From Vandiemenella viatica (taxonomy: Eukaryota > Arthropoda > Insecta > Orthoptera > Morabidae): a DNA stretch of 64,000 nt. The number at the start of each line of letters is the position of its first letter. The stretch's first letter is position 1. The translations under genes were made by a program, and so were the position numbers. The notes beneath the pieces are model-generated. The model ran no database searches. It was not told the DNA's origin and worked only from the letters and a program-made list of their open reading frames with translations. Below, in pieces: positions 1-13,600 of this stretch. Location: assembly GCA_031002005.1 (NCBI GenBank), contig JARYHS010008074.1, positions 350,324,932 to 350,388,931 of the forward strand. Reading direction: 5' to 3'.

Positions 1-470
1 GACACATCAGTATTGTATACCTTTGGCTAACAAATTATTTAGTGTTAAAAGACAACTTTCCCAGTATAACACTAAAACTATTTTTATATAATATACACCA
101 CTTTGGAAAATGTGAAAAAACTGAATAACAAAACCAACTATTTCTATAAAGGCAAATAAAAGCTTGGATATTCCAGAATTGTTATGCATTTTAAAATGGT
201 GAAATATAAATTACATTTAAATAATAACAGCCTTGACCTAGCAGGATACGGAATGATGATGAATATTTTTTTATTATAAATTTCCATTCTTATCAAAACA
301 ATAATATAAATGGACAAAATGGAAGTAAGAATTGTCCAAATTAAAACTGTGAACTTGGTCAGCACGTTAAGAAATAATTCAAAAATAAGACTATAATTTT
401 GTGTGGTCTTAGTGGCCTGGTAGCCCTAATATGTAAAGAATACCAACAGTTTACTGTGAATCTGAATGTC
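1..470. other. AT-rich sequence, probable TAK1 intron
   Basis: No coding, RNA or repeat signature recognised. It lies downstream of the last visible TAK1 exon on the minus strand and may be intron. The short open frames here look like chance frames in AT-rich DNA. Confidence 0.5.
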
Positions 471-720
471 CTTTTTTTCACTTACGGCTTTATGCCTCGT
501 CGATATCAAGGAGGTTATTAGAGATGGGATGGGACTGGAGAAAAGGAATGGGAAGGAATTTGGCCATGGCAGTTTGAAGGAAGCATTCTGGCATCTGCCC
601 AGAGTGATTTGGCAAAACCATGGAAAACCCAAATCTGGATGCCTGGACGGGGATTCGAACCACTGTCATCCCGAATGCAAGGCCAGAGCGTTAACCGCAC
701 ACTCACCACACTCGGTCCGA
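471..720 (-). repeat. tRNA-derived SINE, copy A
   Basis: Read on the minus strand, the element has an RNA polymerase III B box (GTTCGAATCCCC near 650-661) preceded by a tRNA-like head (gcggttaacgctctggcctt). The body is a CCAGATTTGGGTTTTCCATG segment and it ends at gcataaagccgtaagtg followed by an A run (471-477). Three related copies occur at 14824, 15441 and 63568. The open frames that cover it on both strands are not genes. No clear target duplication seen. Confidence 0.85.
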
Positions 721-795
721 ACAACTAATCATCACAGCATATTTCAATTTTACAAAGCAAAACTTGGTCAGAGGTAAAAAGGGAAGATTACTTAC

Positions 796-905
796 AGGGT
801 CTACATTGATTTCCAGTGGTGCTTTTAATCTTTCAATGTCTTGAGCCGTTTTTCCATGCGCCAGAAGAGAACCGTTCATAGAAGACATTGAAGAAGCTTG
901 TGTTT
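796..905 (-). CDS. Tak1: TAK1 exon: Ser-rich linker
   Basis: A 110 nt exon encoding (K)[20 protein letters not shown] then [16 protein letters not shown]. Acceptor ...ttctcttacag|AAAC follows a good polypyrimidine tract and the donor is GACCCT|GTAAGT. Phase 1 in, 0 out. The ending LEINVDP is typical of where insect TAK1 linkers continue into the C-terminal part, but that comparison is from memory. No later exon is recognisable in positions 1-795. Confidence 0.82.
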
Positions 906-3900
906 CTGTAAGAGAAAAGAAATCTATTTAGTAGTGCTTCTAGAGAAAAAATAGTAAAATCTCATAGAAAATTAAGCATCAGAAACGTCAAAACAAAATA
1001 GAGTAATGAAGTAACAAGTGTTTGAAAAACATGGCCAGGCTAGATTCTGCATGTCCAGTTGTTATTCATATTAGGAAATGGTTCCTTGTTCAAGATATGA
1101 ATTTAGGAATACCAAAACAATTTTATTAGAAATCTCTACCAAAAATCTTAACTCAGTAGCTAAGCTAACTGCATATAGCCTTCCACTCCAATTTCAAACT
1201 TTCTAATTCAGTGTCTGCATTAAAACAACCTCCCAGCTGATGAAATGATTGTTTTCTCTACATTTAGCACATTTACATAATATATTTAACTAATTTCACT
1301 AGATAATGTGTAATTTTTTTTCTACCTAATAAAGTACTATCACAAAAAAAAAATTTAACAGATGAACATTTGATAATGTTTTAATTCACATTTAATTCAT
1401 CACAAAAACTGTTCTTTCAAAACTGACATCATAACATCTATGAATCAAATATAGATTCAAATCAATTTAAAAAAACCTACCAATTTGAAAAGAATTATTT
1501 ATTTAAGTAGGACATATTATAAACTGAAATAAGGGACAAAGGACAAATTAAACAAAAGAAAATTCCATATCATAATATTAATTAAACGAAAATAAAATGA
1601 ATTACTTCACACAGACACACCTATCATTCTGAACATTTCTGAGAAAATATATTCAGCAATCATACTGATGGGTGTTTTACATAACTTTGAGTGATTGCAA
1701 TGGCATTTACAATTTTCAAGTTAAAGCCCCAGTCAAATACAAGCGAACTATCCCTGCAGATTTGGTAGTAGATAGGATTGCATCATCCTAGTCAAACAGT
1801 TTGCAGCCTACCACATGATGGAACTCTAGTCCACAGTGGACCAGTAACAGGTTGTGAATTTTGCAGACTTCGCAACAAACAGTGGTGGACAAGGTGTAAA
1901 ATCTCATTCAGTGCATGTGGAAGTATATGTTTTTAAATGGCACTCAGCATTCAAAGGGTTATAAAAAAAGGCTGAAACTGGTGAAAGACACAATGAAACT
2001 AGCAAGTACAGTCCAAGCTCTTTATTTGCGGTTTTGTTATTCGCGGTTTCAGTATTCGCAGATAAAATAATTGTGACAACTTTCTGTATTCTCAGTTTCA
2101 GTATTCACGTCTAGAATAATTGTGACAACTTTTTGTATTTGCCGCTTGAAATTTTTATTATTCGCGGATCCGTTTGGTACATTCAGCGGATTTGGTATCC
2201 TTTACTAACGTGTCTGCATCGTTTGAGTATTGCTGGCACTCTATCTAACCAAAACGACTAAAAAAAACAAATCTTGTTGCCACTGAATCTATCAGTACTT
2301 CGTTGCAAAAATTCTGAGTGAATAACTCTTATATGATGCCTAAGACTTCCACGGCCATCTTTGTTCTTGATTAATAGCTTTTCGGGTTATGCCGCGTTTA
2401 TTATTATTATTTAAATGCCTAAGCTTTCGGCTGGTATCCTACAGCCTTCTTCAGAGATACTGTTCTTGTCTCTTCTACTTTGTTTGCAATTTATGATGTC
2501 AGCAGACGCAAAGAAAAATTAGTTCATACACGGAAAAAAGTTGTGTTTCCGCTTAGAGTAAAAACAGAAATGTTTGAGCATGCCTTGGTGACTCGTTTGC
2601 ATCCATATCATGTTCTTTCAATGTTAACAAATCAACAGTATGATTCATGAAGAAATCCGAATACAAAATGAGGAATTCTATAGCTTCAACCTCGGCAAAA
2701 ATTGTTCATGAACCAGCAATTGAAAAAGCGGATGGTTTGAAGACAGTAACCAGAAAAGAGTGTCCTTAAATGGTCCTCTGATCTGTGAGAAGTCAAAACG
2801 TCTCTTCGCGCATTTTAAAGAACCTGGTGATGAATGTAGAACTGGAGGATTTCAAGCACGGAAGGTTGGTTCAATAAATTCAAGGTGCAACAATCATTGA
2901 ATTACATCAAAATTGTTGGAGAAGCTGCATCTGCAGACACCACCGCAGCAGAAAGAAATCCAGAAAATTTTTAAAAATAATTGCTGATGGTGGATACAAA
3001 CCCGAACAAGTGTTTAATGCAGACAAAACTGCCCCCCCTTTTTTTTTTTTTTGGGAAAAGAATGCCTAGCAAAATATTCATATCCAAAAGTGAAAAGCGA
3101 GCCTCTGGTTTCAAGGCAGAAAAAGATGGAGTTACACTGATGCTGAGTTCTAAAGCATCAGGTTATTGTGTTATTAAGCCACTAATGCTTTACCGAGTTT
3201 TAAAACCCCATGCTTTGAAAAATCAAAACAAGGACAACCTGCTGGGGTTTTGGCGTGCTAATAAAGCGTGCGTTACAAGTATTATTTCCTGAACTGGTTC
3301 CAAAATTGTTTGGTTCATGAAGTTGAAAATTAATTGAGACTTTAAGGCCATTTAAGTTTTGGACAATGTTCTAGGTCACCCTCGTGAGCTTGAAACTATG
3401 CATCCAAATATAAAGATGATATTCTTGCCTCCTAACACAACAGCTTTACTTCAGCCTATGGACCAAGTAATAATCCAGGCCTTTAAGCTCTATCACATTA
3501 GACAAACCTTCAAAATCATATTGGTCACCATTAAATGCAATCCTGATATAAATGTTATGCAACGCTGGAAAAACTTTGACATAGCAAAATGCATTGTTAC
3601 AATAAAAGAATCATTGCGAGAACTGAAGCCATACACATTGAAATCATGCTGGAAAAAGCTGTTCCCTGGTCTCACTGTCGGAAATGATGGAGAATCCATG
3701 CAAATTCAAACTATAACTGCAAACATTGTTCAAGTTGTGAATGGAACAGGACGGCATGGTTTTGAACAGATAGAATCAAGTGACATTCAAGAGTTGCTTG
3801 AATCTCAAGATAAAGATTTGACTGAATTAGACTTGGAGGAAACGTCAAATCACCAAACCATTGATGAAGCACCTTCAACAAGCACTGAAATGGTGACATT

Positions 3901-4356
3901 GAATTTAAAAAATCTGTGTGAAGGTCTACGTATGGCAAATATGCTTTGTGAATTCTTCATGAAAACTGATTCGTCTATGGAAAGAGGACTTGTTTTTAAA
4001 AGACAAATTGTTAATACCACAGCTGAATATCAATCCGAATTGAAATACCGTTTAAAAGTGGCAAAACAAGGAAAAATTGTTAAATTCTTTAAATCATTGC
4101 CTAAGCCTAATAATAATAATTAAAACATGTTGTTTAAAATCTCTTAATAAACTGATTTTAATTGTTTTTTTTTTCAGAACCTTGGAACATATCCCCTATA
4201 ATTGCATAGAAATTACCATTCCATATTTGCGGCATATATACGGAATGTATCTCCCGCGAATAAGGAGCTTTTATTGTTTACATTTATTGCACTGAAGTCT
4301 TCATGGGTGTACTGCCGGATTGTGTTGTGGAAACAGGATATTTTCAAAGACTAGCT

Positions 4357-4401
<45 letters not shown>

Positions 4402-4624
4402 GAAAAAAAAAACAGGGTAGCATATAAGACCTTGGCACCAAAATATTGTTAAATTTCCAGTGAACATTTTTAGATTTTTCGGGACCTTCTGGGAGAATAA
4501 GTAAATTTACAATTTTTCCAAGTTCCTTGCTAAATATGTAGGATCTGTAGTGATATTAAGTACTTATACATGGCTTCTCACTTCTGAAGATGCTACATCC
4601 CAGAATTAAACAGAAAAAGGTAAC

Positions 4625-4685
<61 letters not shown>

Positions 4686-7600
4686 AAGCCATAATGTAAG
4701 AGGCTGTTAACATTAGTGAATTTACATTAAATGTTTCTGTGAGTTTTCACAAGCAGATAGCTAAGAGCTAAGCTGTTCTCCTAAATTGTTTGTCAATCCA
4801 TGAGGAGTTTGCTGATCAGTGCATGTCACTGAAGCCCAGCTCATGTAGAGCGGATATGGTGTTCTTTGCAGATGCTACCTCTGGTCCAATATTTATTAAT
4901 TCACTCGCACTGACTGGCAGATCACTTCTAGCCTCTACCGACTGATAAGCTCACACCGACCTTTGAGAGTCATCACCTTAAGGTTTTTAAAATGATCACT
5001 AGATGGCACTATTGAAATGTGACATTTATAGTGTTGTAAAATTTGTCCTCTATTATTGTTAAAACAGTGGTAGCTCAGAAGTTGGCCGAATAGTTTGTTT
5101 ACAGTAAGTGTTAAAAAGAAAAAGTGTTGTGAGAAATTTCACATGAAGGTTTTCACCAGTTGATTTTTTTATGGTTTTAGTAAAGGCATAACTCAACAAT
5201 GCCTAGAATTACTTTGTTCAACATTGGTAATCAAGCACAGTTAGAAGAAACTGTTTACAGTTGGTTTGCAGAATTTTTTTATAGCTGTGCTTCCATCCAC
5301 AATGAATTTTGTGAAGATCGACCAATATCGGTTGTTGTTGCAAAAAACATTGATACTGTGTGCAATATGATTTTAGAAGACTGGTGTGTGACTTACTGTG
5401 AGACAGAGGCATCCTTAGGCATACTGAAGAGTGCAGCACATCCAAACTGTGAAAAAGATCTGTTCTTGATGGATTCAACATAATTTGACTGAAACTCAAA
5501 TACAGGATTACGTCAACTGGTGTAAAGAAACGCTCATAAAATTCAACCGAGGAAATGCAAAATCCATTTATACCACCATAAAAGGAGATGGAACTTGGAT
5601 ATATTTGTAAGAGTTTGTAAGACATACTTGTAGTTATGGTAACTTGTACCACACAAAATATTTTCACTCAAACCAAACTTGGTGCTTATTAAAGTTATTC
5701 TCACTCAACTCTAGGAGCAAGTTAATTTAATTTTATATAGTTCGTTGTGCCATTGGTCGCTAGATGATGAAACCAAATCCATCCCAAGCAGCAATTATAA
5801 AAACAATTAATAAAAGTCATTATGTTCATTAATAAGAATAATTACATCCATGACAAGTTTATTAATAAAGCACGTTAACACTTCTGAACGGTTTGGCCAC
5901 CATCAAATTTCAAAGTACAGGCTAATCGAAACTTCGTATCTGAAAAATTACAGAGTTCTTGAGACAAAAGGAAAATTGTAATTCATATCTACTTCCGGCT
6001 AAATCATCCACTATCACAACTTGATGATCAATGTTCATTTAAATACTGTTCAAACTTCACTTTTACAATCACAGTTCCTATCGACGACATGAAGTAGTTC
6101 TTAAACACAGTTACACTTACGAAACTACATCATACAGTAAGTATATATGCCAATGGCTTCACTAGGTGAGCCATGCTCCGTGAGCCGCACTCTGTGACAA
6201 ATCGCATACGACTGACTTAGAAAAAAATGTATCTCTCCGCTCCAGAGACACTACTTTGTAGCCGGTGGAAGGTGACTGTAATCTTACAAGTTGGAAACTA
6301 AATAACAATCAACTTTTTGTGTGTTCCAAGATGAACTGAATCCAAAAGTGGTTCATTCACAAAGCATTTTGAAGAAAATAGTCACCTGTTTCTTTTGTTA
6401 TTCTGGAAATAATGGTGACCATTGCTTTACAGGATTGAAGAACAATTATTGCTGAATGGTATACAACAATTTGCTTGCCAGAAGTCAGAGATGCAATCAG
6501 GAAAAACAACAAAAAATGTCACATCATTCTTCTTTATGACAATGCTAGCTGTCACATTGCACGTCAAACAACTGATTATTTGACGGGGAAAAACATCAAA
6601 TAAATGCCTCATTGCCCACATTCACCTGATTTATAGCCTAATGACTTTTTTGTTTGTTTGTGAATGTCAAACAAAGAATACAGTAGAGTCTCGCTTAACC
6701 AACCTTCGCTTATCTGACATTCCGTGTTATCCGACTCGTAAGATGACCTGTATGAAGTCACTGACGAAGACATTGTCAGCATTGTTAACAACAGTGAAAA
6801 GGAAACAGAACAGGAAGAGGAACATAGTTGATAAAGGTGGTGTCAAAATAACACACAATGAGAGATTCAAAGCCATTAAAATAGCACTGAAATACATGGA
6901 GCAACTAGAAGAAACCTCCAACACTCAAGTGTTATTTCTACAGAGAATGCGTGATATGGTGGCGAGAAAAAGACACTCGGCAGGCAATCAAAAGTCTATT
7001 ACAAACTTTTTTAAATAAAATTGAATGTATATCAACTTCTTTTTAATTGTATTGCACAATGAAAGTAATTACTGTACTTTATCAATAATAAGACACCAGC
7101 AACCATTTATGATATTGTTGTTTTCTTCATTCCCTATTAATCGACATTACAGGTAATCTAACATTACCGCGGCCCGTTTGCGTCAGATAAGCGAGACTCT
7201 ACTGTACATGGATAGCGATTTTCATAACCTCAAGAAATTATTGAAGCCTTCCAAAACTATGTTTTATACATATCAAAATCAGAGTGGAAATTATTTTTTT
7301 CAAGAACTGGTTCCCATGCATGCAAAAGTGTATAAATCTGAATATTTTGAGAAACAATAAAATGATATCTACCAAACTTTTTTTGCTTCCACTGTTTGCG
7401 TAAAAACTTAAAAGGCGACCTTCGTATTGCTAACACTGTTAGTTAATGTGGTGGGATTCGTAAAATTCTTTCCAACTTTTAAACTTATTAGCAGTTGCTG
7501 ACAACCTCTGCATTCATGGCTTTCTCATCTGTAAATGTACTACAGCTTTCATGGCTGTTAAGCAATAAGTGAGAATTTCACTGTGACTACTTATATTGTT

Positions 7601-10600
7601 TGCAAGTAACTGTTGATTGTAAATCATGTTCTTGATAAAGATCTCCCTCAGCCCACAGTAATCAGGTACGAGGATATTTTCATGAACAGAAGCAATGTTC
7701 AAGAGCCATTAACTTAAGAACAGATGATCTTTGCAAGTCATAGTGAAAGTAGAAATGTTACCCACACAATCAACTCCAACAATTCTTATTGGCATTCTGT
7801 TCCTTTCCCAGTTGCCATATCCTATTCTTAACTTTTACAATACTCCTCTATTATTTATATCACAGGAAAACCATGCATACTGATCACAAAATTTAAAAAT
7901 TAATGTACTAACTACTGTCTAAAAGTGAAAAATATGGTTATTTATGACAGCTTTTTAGCTCCCTACTCTTTAAAATATACTACAAAATCTACAAATGAGG
8001 CGATGACATATACTCAATTACTACCCAACTTAAAAATATGACCTTCCCATAGGTGTTCTGTCTCACCCCGGCCGATTGGATACACAACTGCATTAGCAAA
8101 ATACAAAATTCTGAAACTTAGCAAAGCATAAAAAAGGCAAAATACTCAGTTACTAACAATTAACAAGTATAAAAATCATAGAAACAGTTATTAGTGCAGT
8201 AACAGGGCCACAAAAAGGGGGTCTCATAAACATTATATCACAGAGAAGATTTTTTTTCTTATCTTGTATGTATTGGTGAGAGTACGCAGAGACCTAGTTT
8301 TCAACCTCCCAATCCCTCAGCACAATTTTCTGTGGCCAAAATACCTCAAAATTTTGTACTTTTTTCAGTTTTTCGTCTATAACTTCTTCCTGGTGAATCC
8401 TAGCAAGAAATATTTTAATTCATTTGAAAGAGGACAAAATTTCCTATAACTTTTGTAGCACAAAGTTTTTTCTAAACACAGAACTGAGCGAGCTACAGTT
8501 CTTCCAAAATCAGCAAAATTTCACACTTTTCCGAAAAGTTGGGTTTTTACCTACTTTGTCACTCAAAATGACCTGGAGCCCCTGTATATATAATTGATAC
8601 ATATGTATTTCTGTATGATACAGTATGTATATGTACTATATACTTTGGTTACTGATGGTCAACTCAATAATCATATGGCACTGTTGGCCGGGGAAGATTC
8701 TGAAGGTGACAGTTTTTTCGATTCGGTGCACAATGAGCCCCTTTGTGGCTATCTAACCTAAGCAGGTAAATAGTATCGGGTATAGGAAACCTACAGCTTA
8801 ACATGGAGTCAAAGCCACAGAAGGGTTCTTGCTTTCTTCATATTATACAGGAAGCTGTGGCAGAGGTGGAGGTTAGTTTAACGGCCTTTGAAAATCACAG
8901 CTGAGTCCGGGATATCGATCTCCAGTCAGACACTGTAGCATAACAAATATTCTAATGACATCTTTGAAGTATGAGTTCCATGGCACGGGCCTATCAATAC
9001 TCTTTTAAAAAGGGTTTTCATAGCAACAGATATAAAGAGATCTAAATAGGAGATTGCCTAGGTCAGCGCTAAGGAGAACTTGCAGGAAGAAGTCCGATTA
9101 TGTATTTAAGAACGATGTATTTAAAGATAATAAAAGAGTGATTTAAATTGTGCAGAATAACGGCTAACAGATTAATTATTTACTATAGCTGCACAAAAGG
9201 CATATTACGATATATATAAATAAAGATAAACATATTGAAAACCACTTCGGAGTGAATAATAATAAGAAGATCAAAAATGCAACACGGTACCTTTTCTTAA
9301 TGATTAACATGATCATTTTAAGAAATGCTACAACACCTTAACCACTGAGCTACCAAACCACTCTATTATAGATGGTATTTGTACCAGTTTGAAAAACCAA
9401 TTTGCAAAAATGAAAGCATAATGTTACAGCTCAAAGTTTATTTACACAGTCAAAATAAATTCATAATCAGTAAAAAATTAGTCATAAATCCATTTCTTTT
9501 CTGTTTTAATGGTTTGAAACACTGTTTTGCATTTTAATTTGTTCCATACTTCAAGGGAACAAAATTGCATTTATATGAAGCATTTAAATCTCTTCAACAT
9601 CCAACATACAAAGATTTGTTGTGGATGGAGGATGCCTCTAGCATAAGGTTATGTGGCATCGTATTGGAAACTGTGGCTCCATATGTGGAAAACATAAAGC
9701 CTAACTGAGAACACAATATAGATCCTACATCACAGTTGTATTTACGGATACCAAATTGATAAGGTTTTGTCATTTGAAAACATCAGATACGTCAGCAGAC
9801 ATCATTTTCCGTGAGGAAACAAGTGCTGCAGTGACGCAGCAAATGAGAGCAGCAAGAACTGTGTAATTTTGATACTAAAGCAAAACTGTTCAAGCTCAAC
9901 AGACAAAAGAAGATGCAGCTGGATTGACTGTTGACCCAGCTATTTCCCAAGCAGTAAAATCCGACAGTGTGATAATTCTAAGTGAGAATATTGGCTTTTT
10001 CGTTCTGCTAATGGGCCACGGTAACGAGAAAAGTTGTACTTCCATAAACCAGGGAAAGGCAAGGATGCAGGTTTATGGTACTAAACCACAAATTTCAAAA
10101 TGCTTTCTTCAATTTGTATTTTACATTAACCATACAGTGTCAGCATAGGAAAATTAAGAGACTACATAACTTTTTGAACAAATTTCAGTTTGGAAGGGCA
10201 CCAAAGATGAAAATATTCACTTTTTATCCTTTACTCACTACGTTACAGAATTTTTTTGGAGAAAGGAGAAATGTTTTGAAGCTCAAAAATATTGATACGA
10301 ACATTTACATGGAACCGCAGAGACAAGACCCCATGAGGGATTTTAAGGAAATTCATCTGATATATAACTATTTTCTAAAGTTTTGTATTTCTGATTTCTT
10401 TGTTTTTATGTATTATTTTCCCAAGTTATACACTCAGCTGATTTCAACTTTGGCTTTGTTACCAAAGTGTTGTGTTTTGTGGAGACTGATTCATTCTACA
10501 TAATATATTAATATTATTATTATTTCAAGTCACCTACACTGGGACAGCTTACAGTGAATTGGTTTTGAAGTTGAAATGGATTTGACAAAGGTCAAACTTA

Positions 10601-13600
10601 TTGAAGATGACTTCAGATTTCAAGAAGTTGAAGTACTTTGCACAATGGACATTGTAATGTGAATTTTGAAATAGCAGTGGGAGGCTAATTGTGTTTTCCT
10701 ATTTTTCTAATACAGAAGAGAGAAGGATGAGAAGAAATAGCAGTTCAAGTTGTTGCAAAGCAACAGAGAGGGCATATTAAATGGGAGTACTTTATTATTT
10801 TATATATTGGATTGACATAAGACCCACCATAATATAATTATTTTATTCCAGGGACAGCTTGCGAGAGACAGCACCTGTGAATTGTATATTATTCATACAG
10901 GGTGTCCAGAAAAGGACTCCCTGATTTCAAAATTAAATATCTCGAAAACAAAGATCGATAGAGGAATGCAGTAAACGGTATGTTTATTGTGACAGCTGTA
11001 AGAAGTGTATACAGCAGTGTGAAATAATAGTTACAAAAGCTGCTAACAGATGGCGCTGTACAGCTCATATCAGCATACATAAGTGAAATAATCGTATGAA
11101 AACAATCTTTGCAAACAATCACATCACAATGTTTTCAAAATGTTCACCATTGGCACTACAGAGGTGGCGCAAACGAAGAATGAAATTCGCCATCACATTT
11201 CGTAGTGTCTCGACCGAAATGGATTCACATGCCGCAGAGATCGCCGATTCCAGCTCGTCCAGCGTGGCGGGATGCTTCGGGTAGACCATGTCTTTCACTG
11301 TGCCGCACAAAAAAAAGTCACAGGGAGTAACATCCGGCGAATATGGAGGCCAATCCATGCCTGCACCAGTAAATTCGGGATATCCCAAAGCAATGACTCG
11401 ATTCCCGAAGTATTCCTCAAGAAAGCGAAACACTTGTTCGGTCCGGCGACAAATTGTTCCAAAATTGCAACGTAACGTGCACCAGTGACCGTTTCTCGAA
11501 TGTAAAAGGGCCAACAATGCCTCTGCTGCATACTGCAGCCCACACAGTAACTTTAGGAGTATACAGGGGTTTCGCTTCACACCAATATGGCTTTTCGGAA
11601 CCCAAAATCGCCAGTTCTGCTTATTCACGTAGCCATTCAGGTGGAAATGTGCTTCATCTGTAAACCAGATGCAGCCAACATCAAATCCTTCACTATCAAT
11701 CATTGTGAGCATCAGAGTAGCAAACGCAACCCTTTGTTGCACAGCTCGTCCGGGTATGGCCTGGTGCGTTTGAATTTTGAATGGAAACGTGTAGGCTCTT
11801 TCACAGTATTTTCTGCGTGCTGGAACGCTTCAAACCAGTCTCTGATGCAATTCTACGGACGGATGATACTGGATTTCGCTGAATAATTCCAGACACTGTG
11901 GCGATATTTTCAGGCGTAACTGCGGTTGGCTTGCGGCCAACATGCCCCACTAGATCATCAGTTACGCTGCCTGTTCGTTGAAATTTTGCGAAGAGCGTAC
12001 AAATGGTTTTCGCATCAGGTCCTTTTGGAACATTAAATCGTGCTTGAAAACTTCGCCGTGTTGCCGTAGGACTCTCTTCTAACCTGTGGTACTCTAGCAC
12101 CAGAAAAATGCGTTGTTCAATGGTGTACATGGTTTTAAACTCTTCCTTTGGTACGCTAACCTCCTTTCACGTTTCAATGGTGGAACTGATCGCCCTGAGC
12201 TTCGGATCACTATTTAGGCATTATGTATGGCGATTACAGCGCCATCTGTTAGCAGCTTTTGTAACTATTATTTCAAACTGCTGTATACACTTCTTACAGC
12301 TGTCACGATAAACATACCGTTCACTGCATTCCTCTATCGATCTTTGTTTTCGAGATATTTAATTTTGAAATCAGGGAGTCCTATTCTGGACACACTGTAT
12401 ATGTATGACCCTTATAAAATATTATTTTGTTTACCACCAGCAGCCAACAATAGCATATTAACGACAACTAGCCAAACCAGCATTTAGTGAAAAAGTTGTT
12501 TTAGTCCAGAGACAGCTACAAGGGCGTAGCCAGGATTTTCTTCAAGGGGGGGGGGGGGGGCAGGCCAGAGAAACCTGATAATATGCATGCTACAAAAACG
12601 TTTATTAATGTAATACATATATATTCTATTAATTAATTAATATTATATTTTAATTAATTAATTATAATTTAATTAATTAATTAATTAAATTAATTAATTA
12701 ATTAATAATTAATTAATTTTAATTAATTCAATGCCATGGTACGGTTTCTAGATCGACACCAATCTAACAGCCCTCCAATCACAAATTTCCTCACCACCTT
12801 CTCTCAACTGATACTGAACAACAAAAGCTACATCTACCATTAAACCTTTGGCATTGCCACAGGCCACTGCATGGTTCCCTCTTATGCTAATCGTTAGTGG
12901 GCCATCTAGAACAGAATTTTTTAATTTTTTTTTTTTTAAGTCTGTTCTCAAAACCCTTATGTGGTTCACAGATTATATTTTTATGAACTAGACATATGGG
13001 AAAAACAACATTCTAAATTTCCTGAACAATCTCAATGCATTTAGCAACCACAATTTCACATGGTCCTACCCTCACACCCAGTCCACATTCTATGATGTGG
13101 AGTTGTCCCCTCAGTTCCTTAGTCCACACCAATCTACAGCAGTATCCTCATTTTTAAAGTTGTCAACCATATCATACCAAACACTCACTCGCTTTGGCAT
13201 TCACAGTAGTCGTATATGCTATAATCAGCAGACTGTAACTTGGTATTCAAACTACACCTCCAAAGCATTAATATTCCACAACAACCCACCAGAATTAGTT
13301 CATAAACAGATTTAACAGGTCACATAACCTGCTCAGCCCATCGACCGCCCTAAACCTTCAAAAAACAACCACAGTCCATCAACCAACCAGGCCATGAATA
13401 GGTCAACAGAATCCTTTGGCAAGGACATGATTTCCTGCAAATCCCCCTAAACATGAAATCCATTCTCTAAAAAATCAGCAGATTTTTTAATCTCAGCTAA
13501 CTCTTAGACTACAAACATAAGTCTTCCTCAACCTTCCAGACAATTCCAAGGCTTTTTACCATGTAATAGACCATACAGCAATATGTGCAACACACGCCGT

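Larger units (their letters stand above)
5199..7360 (+). pseudogene. mariner transposase, broken
   Basis: The N-terminal part reads [20 protein letters not shown] then [16 protein letters not shown], the HTH/GRP(K/R)SV region of mariner transposases, and continues out of frame through [16 protein letters not shown] to the WIY next to the first catalytic Asp. After the insert it resumes at VFQDELNPK, reaches the second-Asp region ([13 protein letters not shown]) and a damaged HSPDL third-Asp segment. It closes after the nested pogo with YKSEYFEKQ. Several frameshifts and stops make it non-functional. Family: mariner, DD34D; subfamily not assigned. Confidence 0.82.
4960..7425 (+). mobile_element. 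mariner transposon split by two insertions
   Basis: The transposase is recognisable in three blocks on the plus strand: 5199-5605 (N-terminal HTH to the WIY segment), about 6315-6660 (from [10 protein letters not shown] to [11 protein letters not shown]) and 7206-7360 (C-terminus ending SEYFEKQ). The interruptions are about 5606-6313 (unknown insert) and 6681-7204 (pogo derivative). Imperfect inverted ends lie near 4960-4990 and 7396-7425 (ccttaaggttttta versus its mirrored form). The ends are approximate. Confidence 0.8.

Noticed and set aside
466..777. Long open frames across the SINE on both strands.
   Set aside because: They arise from the GC-richer SINE body; no protein family match.
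9336..9365. tRNA A-box-like stretch on the minus strand.
   Set aside because: No B box at the proper distance, no cloverleaf; not a tRNA gene.
11272..11886. Several plus-strand frames.
   Set aside because: Shadows of the minus-strand transposase.
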